Positions 44,363 through 56,048 of a stretch of DNA of 64,000 bases are shown here, piece by piece (the first letter of the stretch is position 1; each line of letters opens with the position of its first letter). Where the stretch lies: the NCBI GenBank assembly GCA_029204225.1, contig CM055095.1:41641219-41705218 (forward strand), in the 5' to 3' direction. The position numbers and the translations under genes are program-made. The notes below the pieces were generated by a model, which was not told the origin of the DNA, ran no database searches, and saw only the letters and a program-made list of their open reading frames with translations. Origin of the DNA: Diphasiastrum complanatum (Eukaryota > Streptophyta > Lycopodiopsida > Lycopodiales > Lycopodiaceae).

Positions 44363-44446
44363 ATGAGGAGTCACCATAAGAGACATATTGATAGTGATAG
44401 AATATAATAATCTCTCAGTTTATTGAGCTATGCTCTGATACCAATC
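44363..44446 (-). other. Leader and primer site of Copia element A
   Basis: The minus strand reads TTGGTATCAGAGCATAGC (44445-44428) and a leader of about 60 bp ending at the ATGAG target site of Gypsy F. Copia A gag, without leader or primer site, starts at 5993 beside the other F LTR. The two pieces therefore belong together. Confidence 0.7.
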
Positions 44447-45660
44447 TGAAGGAGGTAGAAATGTGAATAGAGAAGAGAGAAGGAAATAGTTGTAGAACAA
44501 CTCTCTCGTGATTATGAGCTGTTACGTGCATGAACAGTCTAAAGGAATGTAAATGCAGAAATATGATAACAGCTCAAGCATTCTTACCAACATGATCTTA
44601 AAAACTATTCATACTCAAATGGATGAATGAGTATAGTCCACCGAAGAGATTGAATGATATGGTGTGTGTTATTACTACAAATAGATTTTACTTAGAAGTT
44701 TAGTTTGGAAACTTAGAGTGATAGTGCAATATAGTAATGCAAGTTCCTCAGGCGTCAAAGACAACCATCGTCCAATCAAATACTAAGGAGTCGTTGACGT
44801 CCGTGATCTGATCAGAGTAAGTGAACAAGTGTGAACAAGCAGTAAGAGTGTAATCAAATCACAACATCATACATCTATGTTAAACACAGATGATAGAACG
44901 TGTTGCTTCTATATTACAAGAAAATCTTGAACAATACTAAATGCATTATAGCCAGAAATGGAGACGTAACTTGGATGTTTGATATCATTCGTTGAAGTTA
45001 TGTTGGTGGAGCATCATGTAGAGTGCATGATGAAGATGTATTTATACACGACATCCATTACAATAAATTTCTTGTCATATAGCTAAGTAATTCTTTGTAC
45101 TCATGAAGTATTTGACTTATAATGACAACTATACAATGTATATAAGTTAATAACCTCCTTTGGGAGACTGATATGGCAGTGCCTATCACAACCGCATATT
45201 GACCACAATCGTAGTTGCTACGGTATTCTGCAGAGTCTTACGGTGGCTAAGCGGAGCCTTGGCTTCCCTACGGTGCCTTGGTAGTTTCGATCATCTAGTT
45301 CGAAGTCTTTGGAATGCACAAGTTGTCGTATTCTTCACAAGAGGCTAGAGACGTTTTTTGTTGAAATAGATCACCTTCGCATTTTGCGAAAAAATCGAAG
45401 GTGCTGCAAAACAGCCCAATTGTTGAAGCGAATGTTTTGTCGCATTTTGGAAAATGCAAAAAAGCCAACAAAAAATTCACTTCTTTGAAATATTTGAAAA
45501 GAAGGTATTGTCAAGAAATTGTCACATTTTTTAAGAGTTGAAAAAATGTGAGCTGTGCCACAATTAGTTCATTTCTACAGACTATTGGAAACATAGTGTA
45601 TTTTTGCTGACTTGTTCAAAATGCCAATTCATAGAAGTCGTTGAAGATGGCCAAGCCTTC
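44447..45660 (-). mobile_element. Probable 5' LTR of Copia element A
   Basis: The inner edge is set by the primer site (CCTCCTTCA, then GATTGGTATCAGAGC on the minus strand). The outer edge is guessed at AGCCTTCA near 45660, giving TGAAGG/CCTTCA ends and about 1.2 kb, long for Copia. No second copy lies in the window for comparison. No coding sequence is seen. Confidence 0.4.
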
Positions 45661-45984
45661 AATGATTTTCAAATCATTTGAACTTAACATTTGAAAGTGA
45701 AAACAATAGGATTGGTTTCCCTTTGGTTTTGATCCATGGATGGATCAGTTGGAAGCCTGATATAGTCATTCTTTGAATAGTTTGGTTGTCTAAGTTCTGT
45801 GATTCCTGCAGATATCATATGAGCAAACATAGAATCCAAAGTAGGTTTCATCTAACCCTCGATCAACAATCAGTCGCACATAAATGGCCATGTATGAGAG
45901 AAGGAACGTTGAACAAAATGCCATGTGGACAGAATGAATGTTCACTAAACTTGGATCTTGGCATAGGCTAGAATTGGAACAAGG
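45661..45984. other. Unassigned stretch between Copia A LTR and Copia B copy
   Basis: About 320 bp, A+T rich. Nothing recognised. Confidence 0.4.
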
Positions 45985-46590
45985 AAGAAGGATGATCCTA
46001 CCTCATGCAAAGGGATCATGGTTGGATACTCATCCACCAAAAAGGCTTATAGAGTCTTTGTGCTCTCTACTTCTCAAGTTATTGAAAGTAGAGATGTTAT
46101 TTTCCATACAGATCAACATTCATTTTTTGAAGGGGCCAAGATCAAGCCATCTATGGGTGCATCACCAACTTTTGCCATTGAAGACAATTATGATGTGATG
46201 GGGTCAAGATTTGAAGAGGATTCTCCTCGGATTTTTTCACCAAGAAAATCTATGAGAGATACATCCGAGTCTAAGAGGCTCTAATATGTTGATAAAGGCA
46301 AGCAAGTGGATCTTGATTCAACTAATTATGTTTTTCTTGTTTCTCATAAAGAGACAAAGAATATACAAGAGGCACTCAATACCGAGTGGTATGATGCCAT
46401 GAAGCAAGAGTATGATGCATTGATCACCAATATTGGGAGCTTGGGATCTACCATCCAACAAGCATGTGATTGGTTGCAAGTGGGTATTTAGGATCAAGTA
46501 CAATCATGATGGCACCATCAACAAGTTCAAGGCAAGATTATGTGCCAAAGGATTTGCTCAAATCCATGGCCTTGACTATGAGGAGACATT
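45985..46590 (+). pseudogene. Copia element B, right copy: integrase end and RT start
   Basis: VGYSSTKKAYRVFVLSTSQV and ESRDVIFHTDQHSFF (46018-46140) are the C-terminal end of Copia integrase. Then come STNYVFLVSHKETKNIQEAL and EWYDAMKQEYDALITN, followed in another frame by GAWDLPSNKHVIGCKWVF, NKFKARLCAKGFAQ and DYEETF, matching 10340-9940 of the left copy. The RT core is replaced from 46590 by Gypsy R. Confidence 0.8.
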
Positions 46591-46599
46591 TGTAGGTGT

Positions 46600-47790
46600 T
46601 GGTGCTTGTTGTACTTGAGGCCTATTTGGGCTTGGATTCCCTGGATTTGGCCTTTGAAGAATGGATATATCCGTATTTGGCATTGGTTTGGGTTGCTGCA
46701 TTATGGAACAATGAGAGTTTGGTTGAATCTTGCTCGTTGAGGGACAATCATCAACTTTAGTCTTCTCTTGGTCATTGCACTTCCCCGTTGAAGACTGCGT
46801 GATGGCACTTTTCCTTGGATCTTGTGTTGAATTGCCTTCAAGTTGCCCTGTTGATGCTAGTCCCCTTTGTACTTCATCACTAAGAATTCTTTGCAGTGAT
46901 TGTGCCAAGAAGCGGATGCCAATTTCTTGACTTCCTCAGTTACCATTGGCGTGATGGATTCTACCATCTCTGTCTTCTGTGATGGTTTTACTTGTTTGCT
47001 CGAGGGTATCTTTGCGTACTTTGGGACTTTTGCCAGATTGTCTTCTTCATCACTCGCTTCATAACCCGGTGGCATTAGGATTTTTCTTTTATAGTGCGTT
47101 TGAGGTGGAAGGGTTATAACTGGCGCATGTTGGTCTACATAGACCAAATGCCTTCTAGCTATTTGTGGATTTCTCATCGGGCAATCTCGGCATGGATGAT
47201 TAACTCCGCATTGTGAACACGAGGGATCAAATGTTGATGGATCCCCTCGATGTGGACATTCAACACGGCGGTGTTTCCCTCCACATCCATAGCATCTTAC
47301 CAAGTGCAATACACCATCGCCTCTAAGTTGATAAGCATACACTGATAATAGATTCCCCTTAGGATCTTCCACAAAATAGACTGGTAGGCCATTATGGTCC
47401 CTCCACTGAATGCGGTGACATGCAAGAGGATATAACCAAAACTTCTACCTTGCCACTGTTTGTTGAAGAAACTCGTGATTTATATGGATCAATCTGACAT
47501 CCATCCTTCTGGTGAACTCCTTGTTGTCTTGATTTTGCTTCTAACCGTTGAACCGCTGGATCTTGATGTCGCCAGGCCTATTGCTGTGTATTTTATCCTT
47601 TTAACAAGTGCGGATTCTTGATTGGACACCTGGTACTTGGATGATCTCCAAAGTAGAAGGTACATTCATCCTTTTCAAGAAACTTAATAGAGCGAGCATA
47701 AGCTTGCTAATAGCTTGAACTGCAAGGTTCTTGGTCTTCTTGGAATGCCTAGGTTGAGAAAGGCTTTGGGGGCTCGAGCGCCTACCCAAA
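46600..47790 (-). pseudogene. Gypsy element R: gag fragment with Cys/His motifs
   Basis: Minus strand, two overlapping frames (47372-46857 and 46908-46576) with damaged sequence upstream to 47790. CYGCGGKHRRVEC and CSQCGVNHPCRDC both have C-X2-C-X3-H-X4-C spacing, one residue shorter than a standard knuckle, like the first motif of Gypsy E Gag. A third, mutated one (CTFYFGDHPSTRC) is near 47640. A Pro/Gln/Asn-rich tail follows. No pol is present: the fragment ends at Copia B. Confidence 0.7.
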
Positions 47791-47837
47791 GCTATTCTAT
47801 CCCAACGTAGAGAGAGGGAGAGGGAGAGGGAGAGGGA

Positions 47838-47929
<92 letters not shown>

Positions 47930-48410
47930 AACCAAGAGAGTTTTATTAGAATGAGAATGGAAGATGATACAATACAAAGGAAATGGATCCCTCTTATAGA
48001 TTTTAGAGGTGAGCCTCCTTCACTCTCATTGGCCACTTCATTGGGGAAAGGATTCTAATCCAAGCCTTTAAAATAAACACAACTTAAATCTATTGGTGCT
48101 AAGAAAGCACAAGGGCACTCACATGATTCATGTGAATTTTAAGTTGGACCCATTTAGCTTTTTTATTTGCAACTTGACTTAGGACCTCTAATGTCATTTT
48201 AGAGTTTTAAGCCCCTAGTCTCGTATTCCTAGGAACTACAACTTGCTACTTGTGCTGGGTTGGGCTTACATGCGCATGATGCCAGTGCCCTTGCACTTAT
48301 TACCCTACTTACAATGTACTGTGGTGGGGCCCACTAGGTAAGGCCTGGCCAACAGTATTTTAGGTGGTCGGACCCACTTGTTTATTATTGTGCAGGAAAT
48401 ACCCACAACA
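47791..48410 (-). mobile_element. 5' LTR of Gypsy element R
   Basis: The minus strand starts TGTTGTGGGTATTTCC at 48410, similar to the F LTR start (TGTTGGGGGTATTCCC), and runs to about 47791, including a long GA tract. A TATA-like CTTATAGATTTT region is near 47993. The right flank returns to Copia B (CATACTAGGCCTAGAG). The left edge is not exact because the primer site is not clear. Confidence 0.6.
47807..47923. repeat. GA microsatellite
   Basis: About 115 bp: (GAGAGG)n-type units first, then pure (GA)n. It produces spurious Leu-Ser ORFs on the minus strand. It lies at the transcribed end of the R LTR. Confidence 0.95.
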
Positions 48411-48750
48411 CATACTAGGCCTAGAGATTGACTTTCATGATGATTATATTTTTATATGTCAATCTAGATATGCTCATTATATGTTGAAAAAACTCCATAT
48501 GAAAAAAGATATGTTTTTGCATCTTGTGATTATGGTCTACTTTATAAAAGTGAAGATCTATCCATTGTTGGCTACTCGGACTGGCACACCACTTTGTGAG
48601 AGAAAAGCTTATTGAAAGAGAAATCTATTTGGATCATGTCAACACATCCTCTTGTATTGTCGATCTACTCACCAAGCCTTTGAGCAAGAGTGCCTTCATC
48701 AAGCATAGAGCTAATCTTGGAGTAATCTCAAGATCAATGTTTAATCTTCA
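48411..48750 (+). pseudogene. Copia element B, right copy: RT end and RNase H remnant
   Basis: LGLEIDFHDDYIFICQSRYA (48414-48480) matches LDLEIDFHDDFVFICQSRYA of the left copy. A deletion joins MLKK directly to the CDYGLLYKSE region (frameshifted). The RNase H centre is missing at the same point as in the left copy, which indicates common descent. It ends with the LLTKPLSKSAF segment and a stop near 48750. Confidence 0.8.
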
Positions 48751-48756
48751 ATAGAT

Positions 48757-48772
48757 AACTTTTTAGGAGGAG
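48757..48772 (+). other. Polypurine tract of Copia element B
   Basis: AACTTTTTAGGAGGAG directly before the LTR start TGTGAGAAATGC at 48773. The tract and first LTR bases are deleted in the left copy. Confidence 0.65.
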
Positions 48773-49161
48773 TGTGAGAAATGCAAAAAAGCTATCTATG
48801 CTAGTTATAGGGGTCCTATACTTTTTTGTATCAAGCATCTGGTGTAGGATGTTGATAGGGTCAAATTTGGCATAGATGGCAATTTGTCCAATTCCACATG
48901 TAATGCCACTTTTGAGCCAAAGTAGTGTAGGAGGCAAAACTCGAGATAAATGGATAGTAAACAAGTGTAATGCTTTTGTTTGATGAAGTTCAAGAGGTCC
49001 AATAGGATCAAGAAATGAAGTTCAAGAGGTCCAATGGTCCAATAGAATCAAAAAATAAATGGATCAATGGTCCAATAGGATTAAGAGGTGGCAAAAGTGT
49101 GGTCCAATAATGTTTGAGCATTGTGTTAGCTCATGGATCTATAGTATCATTGTACTTCTCA
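48773..49161 (+). mobile_element. 3' LTR of Copia element B, right copy
   Basis: 389 bp, TGTGAGAA start and TACTTCTCA end. It matches 8147-8546 inverted. The outer edge abuts Copia A coding sequence in exactly the same codon context as at 8146/8147. Confidence 0.7.
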
Positions 49162-49930
49162 CTTTAATTAATGAAAAGAAACAAATGCTACATTGGTGGC
49201 TGGATCATAAATTCTATAAGCCTTATGTTCATCGGGATAGCCAATGAAAATACATTTATTTGTCCTATGATCCAGCTTCTTCCTAAGTTGTTTAGAAACA
49301 TGAACGAAACATATATAACCAAATATTTTTTAAGTGGATGACACTAGGCTTGTGTTCATGCCATACTTCATGAGGAATTTTGATGTTGACATCTTTAGTG
49401 CTAGATCTATTCTGTACGTAATAGGTTGTGGCAGTAGCTTCTGTCCAAAACTTCGTAGGTAGGCACGATGGGTATAGCATTGATCTGGTTGAGTTAAGAA
49501 GCGTTCGATTCTTCCTTTTTGTAGTTTCATTCTGTTGAGGCGAGCAAGAGGGCCTTGTAAATTGTCTTTGAATGCCATGTTTAGCCAGGTTGTCGAACAT
49601 CTCATTAGAGAGGTACTCGCCGCCACCATCAGTTCTGAGTGCTTTTCCCTTTGTAGATGTTTGAGTCTCAACCATGGCCTTGAATCTCTTGCTTCTGATT
49701 TGTGCGTAATGAACATGACTGTAGACCATCTAGAATAATCATCTCTGAAGGTGATAAAATAAATTGCATCTCCAAAGGATGGAGTTGGCAAGTAACAGTG
49801 TAGCTCGCATCAGTTATTTTAGAAATTGATAACAGGTTCTTTGATAGCTAAGGTACGTGAAAGACATTCGGAATAGAAATAGAGAGAGTGTTCTTGAACA
49901 CTATCTTGATTGTTCCTTTGCCTTTAATGC
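49162..49930 (-). pseudogene. Copia element A, right copy: integrase fragment
   Basis: Minus strand: PTPSFGDAIYFITFRDDYSR (49791-49730), YAQIRSKRFKAMVETQTSTK, RTDGGGEYLSNEMFDNLAKH, SPQQNETTKRKNRTLLN and FWTEATATTYYVQNRSSTKD. It matches 7010-8146 inverted and is better preserved around the second Asp of integrase (TDGGGEY) than the left copy. It stops where a CACTA terminus begins. Confidence 0.85.
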
Positions 49931-49935
49931 GAAGG

Positions 49936-51420
49936 CACTACAAGAATTGCCATGATTTCCGACGTGAAATCGGACGTCGAAAAATGCGTTGCTATAAGGT
50001 CATCGGAATCCGTCACATTTAAAACCCGTCGGAATCCGACGCCAAGCCCAAAATCGGCAACCGACTGGTAAAAATGAACCGGAGAACATGCCACGTGCAC
50101 GTCGACGTCGAAATCCACGTGGAAAAAAAAATTTGAAAAAAAAAAATTCTCTTTTTTTTTTTTTGTCGAGTGGACGTTGGAATCCGACATCCACGTGGAA
50201 AAAAATAAACTTGAAAAAAAATATTCACTTTTGTTTTTTCTGCCACGTGGACATCGGATTCCGACGTCCACGTGGCCGGACCGTCGGAATCTGATGTGCA
50301 CGTGGCAAAAAGAAAACCGTGGCAAAAACCAAACATACTCCAATCGACAAGAATTCGAAGTGCATACGAAAAATAAATGATTACAAAAAATGACATAGAT
50401 GAAACGAACTGAAAATAGATAAAGCCATACCTATTTCTGAGTGCATATGCATGTAGCTGGAAAGTGAAGAAGTGCTAGTCATGAATGTTTTACGATGGTA
50501 GGCCAGCTCTCCAAATATCTTGCAAGGAAAACTGGGTTCTAACTCACAGAGCAGAGATAATTAAGCACCCCATAGCCAAGATATCTCAAGTTTTCAACGG
50601 AGATAGTGAGTCAATGGCACTCTTCAAAGTTCATTTTGAGTTTCGATTTTCAACAAAAATGCCATCATACCGAGCACGCTTTACTAGCTTTCTCTAGCTG
50701 ATATCTCATTTTACATGTATCAGGCAACGATGGATTACCGTTTATGGCTCGATAGGGAGTAGCAACAAGATAGCCATACTTGATCAATCAGTGAGAAAAA
50801 GTGGTAGCTCTACATCTTTGATGGTGGAGCTGGTTATGATCTTCATTCAAACCTCAAGATCTCTCAGTCTCACACTATTTCACAAAAACATAACATTAAA
50901 TCTAAACCCTAAAATTTACAAAGAACATAATATTAAATCAAACTCTTCTATCTATATTTTCTTGCTCTCTCTCATGTCTCTCACACACATCCTTCTCTTC
51001 CTCTCTCATTCGCTCATGATCATAAATCACTAAGACACATTTGTGTTTAAATACACAAAATATACAATACAAGGAAGATAGTGTACAAGAAAAAGTTACA
51101 AAGAAAGAAATCTTAGTTGCACATAACAAAACAAAAGAATCATACTTGGAATGAGACAAATGGAATTGATAGAGTTGAGAAGAAATGCCAAAAGCTGATC
51201 TCCAACAATCTCCAGCAAGAATAAAAAATAAGAAAACCCTAGAAAAATGACGCGGCTTTAAGAATTTGGTCACGGATGCCGGATTCCGACATCTATATTA
51301 TCCGTCGGAATCCGACATCCACTTTGTGCTTTTTTTTTTTGCACGGACAGGTGACGTCATCCATTTAAAAAGTTGTAGTCTCTGAAATGGGATGTCGGAT
51401 TCCAACATTTTCCATTGAGC
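49936..51420 (+). mobile_element. CACTA-type transposon terminus with subterminal repeats
   Basis: CACTACAAGAATTGCC at 49936 matches the canonical plant En/Spm terminal repeat (CACTACAAGAAA). Over the next 380 bp the words GTCGGAATCCGAC (50028, and variants at 50007, 50187, 50254, 50281) and CCACGTGG (variants at 50091, 50119, 50197, 50241, 50269, 50297) alternate. Two units of about 75-80 bp are separated by A and T tracts. More copies lie at 51283, 51301 and 51391. Such arrays are where CACTA transposase subunits bind. The opposite terminus (TTCTTGTAGTG) was not found to the right, so the element is truncated or ends beyond recognition. Confidence 0.75.
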
Positions 51421-51889
51421 ACCACAATCTTCTCCATTACATTAGGTGCTTACCACCAAAATCCAGTATCATTATATAGAACTCTTTGCAATGATGAGAT
51501 AAATTTGGTGAAGCGAATTAGTTGTTCCAAATTTGATTGAATTTGGGACACAATTGGCCAAGTTAGGCCCCACAAAGGCCCCTTGGTCCCACAAATTGGA
51601 AAATGTTGAAAAAATATCGAAACTTATCGTGGTGCCTTGGACCCAACTTGGATATCAATTTGAATGTTTTTAGTGAAGTTAAACTATTTTGGCCTTTCAG
51701 ATGAAAAATGGGACCCATCAATTATAGTCATCATCAGAGAAAATATGGGCCCTATAAGAAATGTCATGTAGGAGAGAGAAAAATAATTATAAAGTAATTA
51801 TAATATCATTTTCTAACTTCTCAACTTTTGATATGGTCTGATACACGGAGGAAAAGCTAAAGCATGTAGATTTATGGTCATCAGGAACA

Positions 51890-54080
51890 TTGTATCCTAT
51901 TGATCCATGTTCATTGCAACATCCAGATTTTCATTCGGTGAGTCAATTAATAATCTATATGTGTCATGGTAAAAATGGACTTTTGGGTTACTGTGAGAAT
52001 TTGATGCTCTATGGGAATGCACATTCAATGCAAAGAATATATTATTTGGAAGAGGAATCAAGGAAAATATCAAAGGAGTGTGAAGAAAAATCTACAAAGT
52101 TGAAAACTTGTTTGGATGAAAATGAGATGCTCAAGAAGGAGATCCAAAAGTTGAAATCTTCTTTGCATCATTATACAACTAGTAATGATGAGATAAAAAC
52201 TGCATTTCAATCCATGCATATCTCATATTTGTCTCTTGTTAAAAATATGGATGTGCTCAACAAAAAGGTCCAAGGCACCAAGAGGAAAAGACTGGTAAAC
52301 AAGGATATATGTGATCTATCATACAGAGGAGGTCATAGAAAAAGACGAATCCGTGCATTCAAGTAAGTTGTAGCTTATTTGGTATTGAATATTGTTTGAA
52401 CTTTTTTATTCATTTATAATCACTAGTTTTGTTATTCATTTCAACTTTCTGTTAATTTGCTTATTATGCTGCTGTGAATACTATGAGTGTCCTGATTTCT
52501 ACTGACATTTTCATGAACATTATGTTTGCAATGCAGATCAGCATTGGTTGCTGAAGACCATTTGGCCGATGAGATAAAAAAAGAACCCATTTTTCGTTGT
52601 ACCTTTTGATAGTACATTTCACTTTTTGGGGATTTGGGAGGGAGCTTGATAGATGCTACCCATGAGTTAATGCAATGAAGGGCCTAGTAATGATGGGCCT
52701 ACTCTCTTGGAGTATTGGGGGGTAAGTGGTGGGCCTATTCTCTCTCCTCCAATAAAAAACATAATTGCATTTCTACCCAAAAAATGTAGTGTCCTTGACA
52801 GTCCATGTTGTACCACCAAACCATGCTTTTAGCCTTCAGTTACTGATAGCATTATGAATGAAGTTGGAAAAATATTAGACACTACATTGGTTCAGGGGGC
52901 ATGTGATTTTTCTAGCATCAGTAGAGAAGCATATGCAACAATGTTTAAGATGATACAGGAGGCATTTGCACAGGTAAGTATTAAGAAGTTTCCAATCCCA
53001 CGACCATTTCATCTTTTAAAAAAAAAAAGATGTTAAACCAAGGTATGCAGACAATAGTTGGTAATCCATCTCATATCAATGAAGTGTATTGCTCGAAAGG
53101 AGAATGTCTAGGATATAACAATTCCAACAATTTATTTATTGATATTAATCAGCTACTAACATTCATCATAAATTTTTATGGTATTACAAACAAGAATGTC
53201 AATAACAAGTTGATAGTTGTTCTCAAGTTAGATGAGTCTGAAATTATAAAAGGACAAAAAATGGAGAGAGTCAGTCTTACAATCATGAATGGAGCACTTT
53301 CAAATTCAGAAGACTCAAAAGGCCTCAACTTCAGTGTTCAATCAGAAAATGATATCTGGTGGTTGGCAGTATTTCAAGTATAGCAGTTCCTTCACATAAT
53401 CAATAGGGATAATCGTTTTAATATGGATTTCATTTGGCAAATCTTCTCTGTGTCAATATTATGAGGCTAAATCACATTTTTTTTTTTCTCTTATAGGTGA
53501 TGAAAGAAGACCATGACATTCTCTCATGGATATTTAATGAAACATCATATCCTGCCATCATAAAAAATCACATGGAGGGAGTTCCAGTCAATATTCCTAG
53601 AATTGGCACTTACAACATAGAATGGCATTTAGCAGGAGATCTGAAGACATTAAAATGTATGTTCAATGTATCCCATGGCGCTAACTTTAAACACCCTTGT
53701 TTGTCCTGCATGAAGACAACAAAAGACATGACAAGGAGTACATGAATATCAAGAGATCGAGAAGATCCTAATTGGAAACCCGTACTACCAATTCCTCTTC
53801 AGAATGTTCATATTTGTACATTGCATGCAGAGGTGCGTATAATAGAAAAAATAATATATCTTCACATCTTGTTTGCATGGAATTTCGAGCCAAAGGCATC
53901 TGCGAAGGAAGCTATTTCCATATTAGAGGATGTGTTGTCTAAAGCAGGCTTACATAAAGGCCACGTTAAAATAAAAAAGGACGACAAGCTATCAAGTAAA
54001 ACAGGAAATATTCCATGCAAGCCGAGCATTGGAGGATCCAAGGCTAGCATAGTCTTATTTTTGAGGGTAAGTTACTTCAA
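51890..54080 (+). pseudogene. Multi-exon gene of unknown family, perhaps transposase
   Basis: Plus strand; exons inferred from coding and splice signals. Exon a 51890-52361: a coiled-coil protein (EEESRKISKECEEKSTKLK and on) ending at donor AA|GTAAGTTG. Exon b from 52538 after TGCAG (continues SALVAEDHLADEIKKEP). Exon c about 52850-52973, ending CACAG|GTAAGTA. Exon d 53030-53380. Exon e from 53497 after an excellent acceptor (TTTTCTCTTATAG), with YNIEWHLAGDLKTLKCMF, the HPCLSCMK Cys motif, WKPVLPIPLQNVHICTLHAE and GHVKIKKDDKLSSKTG, to about 54080. I do not recognise the family. It lies inside the CACTA-bounded region but does not look like TNP2. Stops at 52606 and 53744 suggest decay, unless further introns remove them. 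Confidence 0.5.
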
Positions 54081-54084
54081 CTGA

Positions 54085-56040
54085 AGGCTTCAACTATATA
54101 TAAGAGTAGGAGGTCTATAGTGCCATTCATTCTATCTACCTCCGAAGAAGTGAATGGTATAAGCACATGCGCATGGCCATGGCATTACTCTAGTCTAATG
54201 ATGATGCCTTTGAGAGTGAAGAGGGTGGGTATCTATGGTATAGGACATTGAATATATTGACAAATTCTTGATTGTGCTCAACGATTGTGTCAAAGCTCTA
54301 CTGAATCAAGGTGATTAATCCGGATGGACTCAGTGGATGGGTGGTTAGTGACGGTTTGTCATAGATGGTGTGTGATTTCCTTATAGAGATTGGCTTAATA
54401 GGAATCCTTAGAGCTGGCATTTGTGTTCTTGGTGCTAATAATACAATAGCAATTTCTAGAAAGATGGTGAATGATCCGATATGTGTATGTAGGCACCTTT
54501 GTCTAAAGTGACAATCAATGACTTCTTGTCTACTATGTTGGAATTTTCTAGGTAAGTAAAATAACATAATTATTTTTACCTTGATCATGCCACTTACACA
54601 GATCCCTTTTACGCATGAAACCACCGTAGTTATTCTTGTTAATGATGTCAGTCGTTATGCTTGTACATTCTGCAAATACTTATGTTTGGGCTGCCTACTT
54701 GATATGTACAATTATCATCAATTGTATATCCTACATTTGTGAATTGTGTGCAATATGATAGTTTCTACTAGCTATGCAACCAATATGAGTAGAAATTTTC
54801 TTAGTGTCAAAATATAATTTCAACACAAGCTTGAGTAGGTCTGGTTTTTCATGATCTGCCAGACATAAGTTGCAAAAACTATCTGGATCACCTCCATTAT
54901 ATGATGAAGAAAGGTGCCTGATTTTCAAGTGCACTAGCTAGATCAAACCTTTGGAAAAACAACAAATGTATTATGCCCTACAACAGTTCTTGGTAGGAAT
55001 CATGAAATAAGAAGCCCATACTTAGTACTGATTGTGAGATTTTGGGCCTGAAGTCAAATAGGATTCAGCCTCTGGTTTTCGAAAACCCTATTGCGAATAC
55101 GGTTTTCTGTGATCTCAGTGAAGGGCCTGCCACTTGGAAGTTGGAAGTAGGAGCTATATATTGCCGCGAACCATTGAAATGAGTCTCTCTAGCAACCATT
55201 CATCTTCTGTGGTAAGGCAATATGAGATCAGCTCAATCACTATAACTTTCAGATCATGACAAGTAGTAAGTACTCGGAACTTAGATTCAATTACCCATTT
55301 TCAGCACTTTAGAATCGAGAAGATCAAGAAATAAAGAACTCCACATTTGATTATCTTATTTGAGACCTTTAGGATCGAAAGGATCGACAAAGAAAAAACC
55401 ACCTTCCTGAAACTTATAAGGACTATTTCCTTCTCTCAAACGTTTTTGATTAAGATATGGCGTATAGGCCTCTGATGAAGAAAGTCCCATGAACATAGAT
55501 AGCCTCACAGTAGTACATGAGAACTAAAACCTCAAACCAGCAAAACTATCTGTACACAGAGATCTGAATACATCCTTTATGTAGCTGCTGTAGAAACTCC
55601 TATGCAACTCAAAATCATGCGACTTACGTCTTCAATGGCCTTGTCTAGGTCTTCTGGATCCAATTCTACTGTAAAAAAAAATTATGACTTTTGTTGTTGG
55701 ATTGATTTATTGAGAAGTTAAGAAGCTGCTACTGCTAGTGCTACCTTTGCTACACTCTAGTCTTTGTTCTAATCAACATACCAGCTCTGGTTTGCTTCAG
55801 ATGAGCAGTTAACAATCCCAAGCTGCTGCTAAATCTTTCAGTCATGTTTACGTTATGTCCTAATGATCAAAATGGAAAGGTATTTGATTGCTTGTTATGC
55901 AGTTGAGAAGATGATGCTCCTACTAGTTCTGTGGATCTTCCCTCAGGTTGGCTTTAATCTTGACAAAAATTTTCGTTCGCCTGCGAATTTCCAAAGCAGA
56001 AGGGAACAGAGCGGAAGAATAGGATCTGCTTCATAATCCG
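54085..56040. other. Intergenic sequence, nothing recognised
   Basis: About 2 kb with scattered short ORFs and no family motif I can name. The last few hundred bases are the probable 3' flank and terminator region of the LBD gene, which is transcribed leftward. Confidence 0.5.
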
Positions 56041-56048
56041 AGGCACCG

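Noticed and set aside
47797-48036. Leu-Ser repeat ORFs on the minus strand
   Set aside because: They are the translation of the GA microsatellite.
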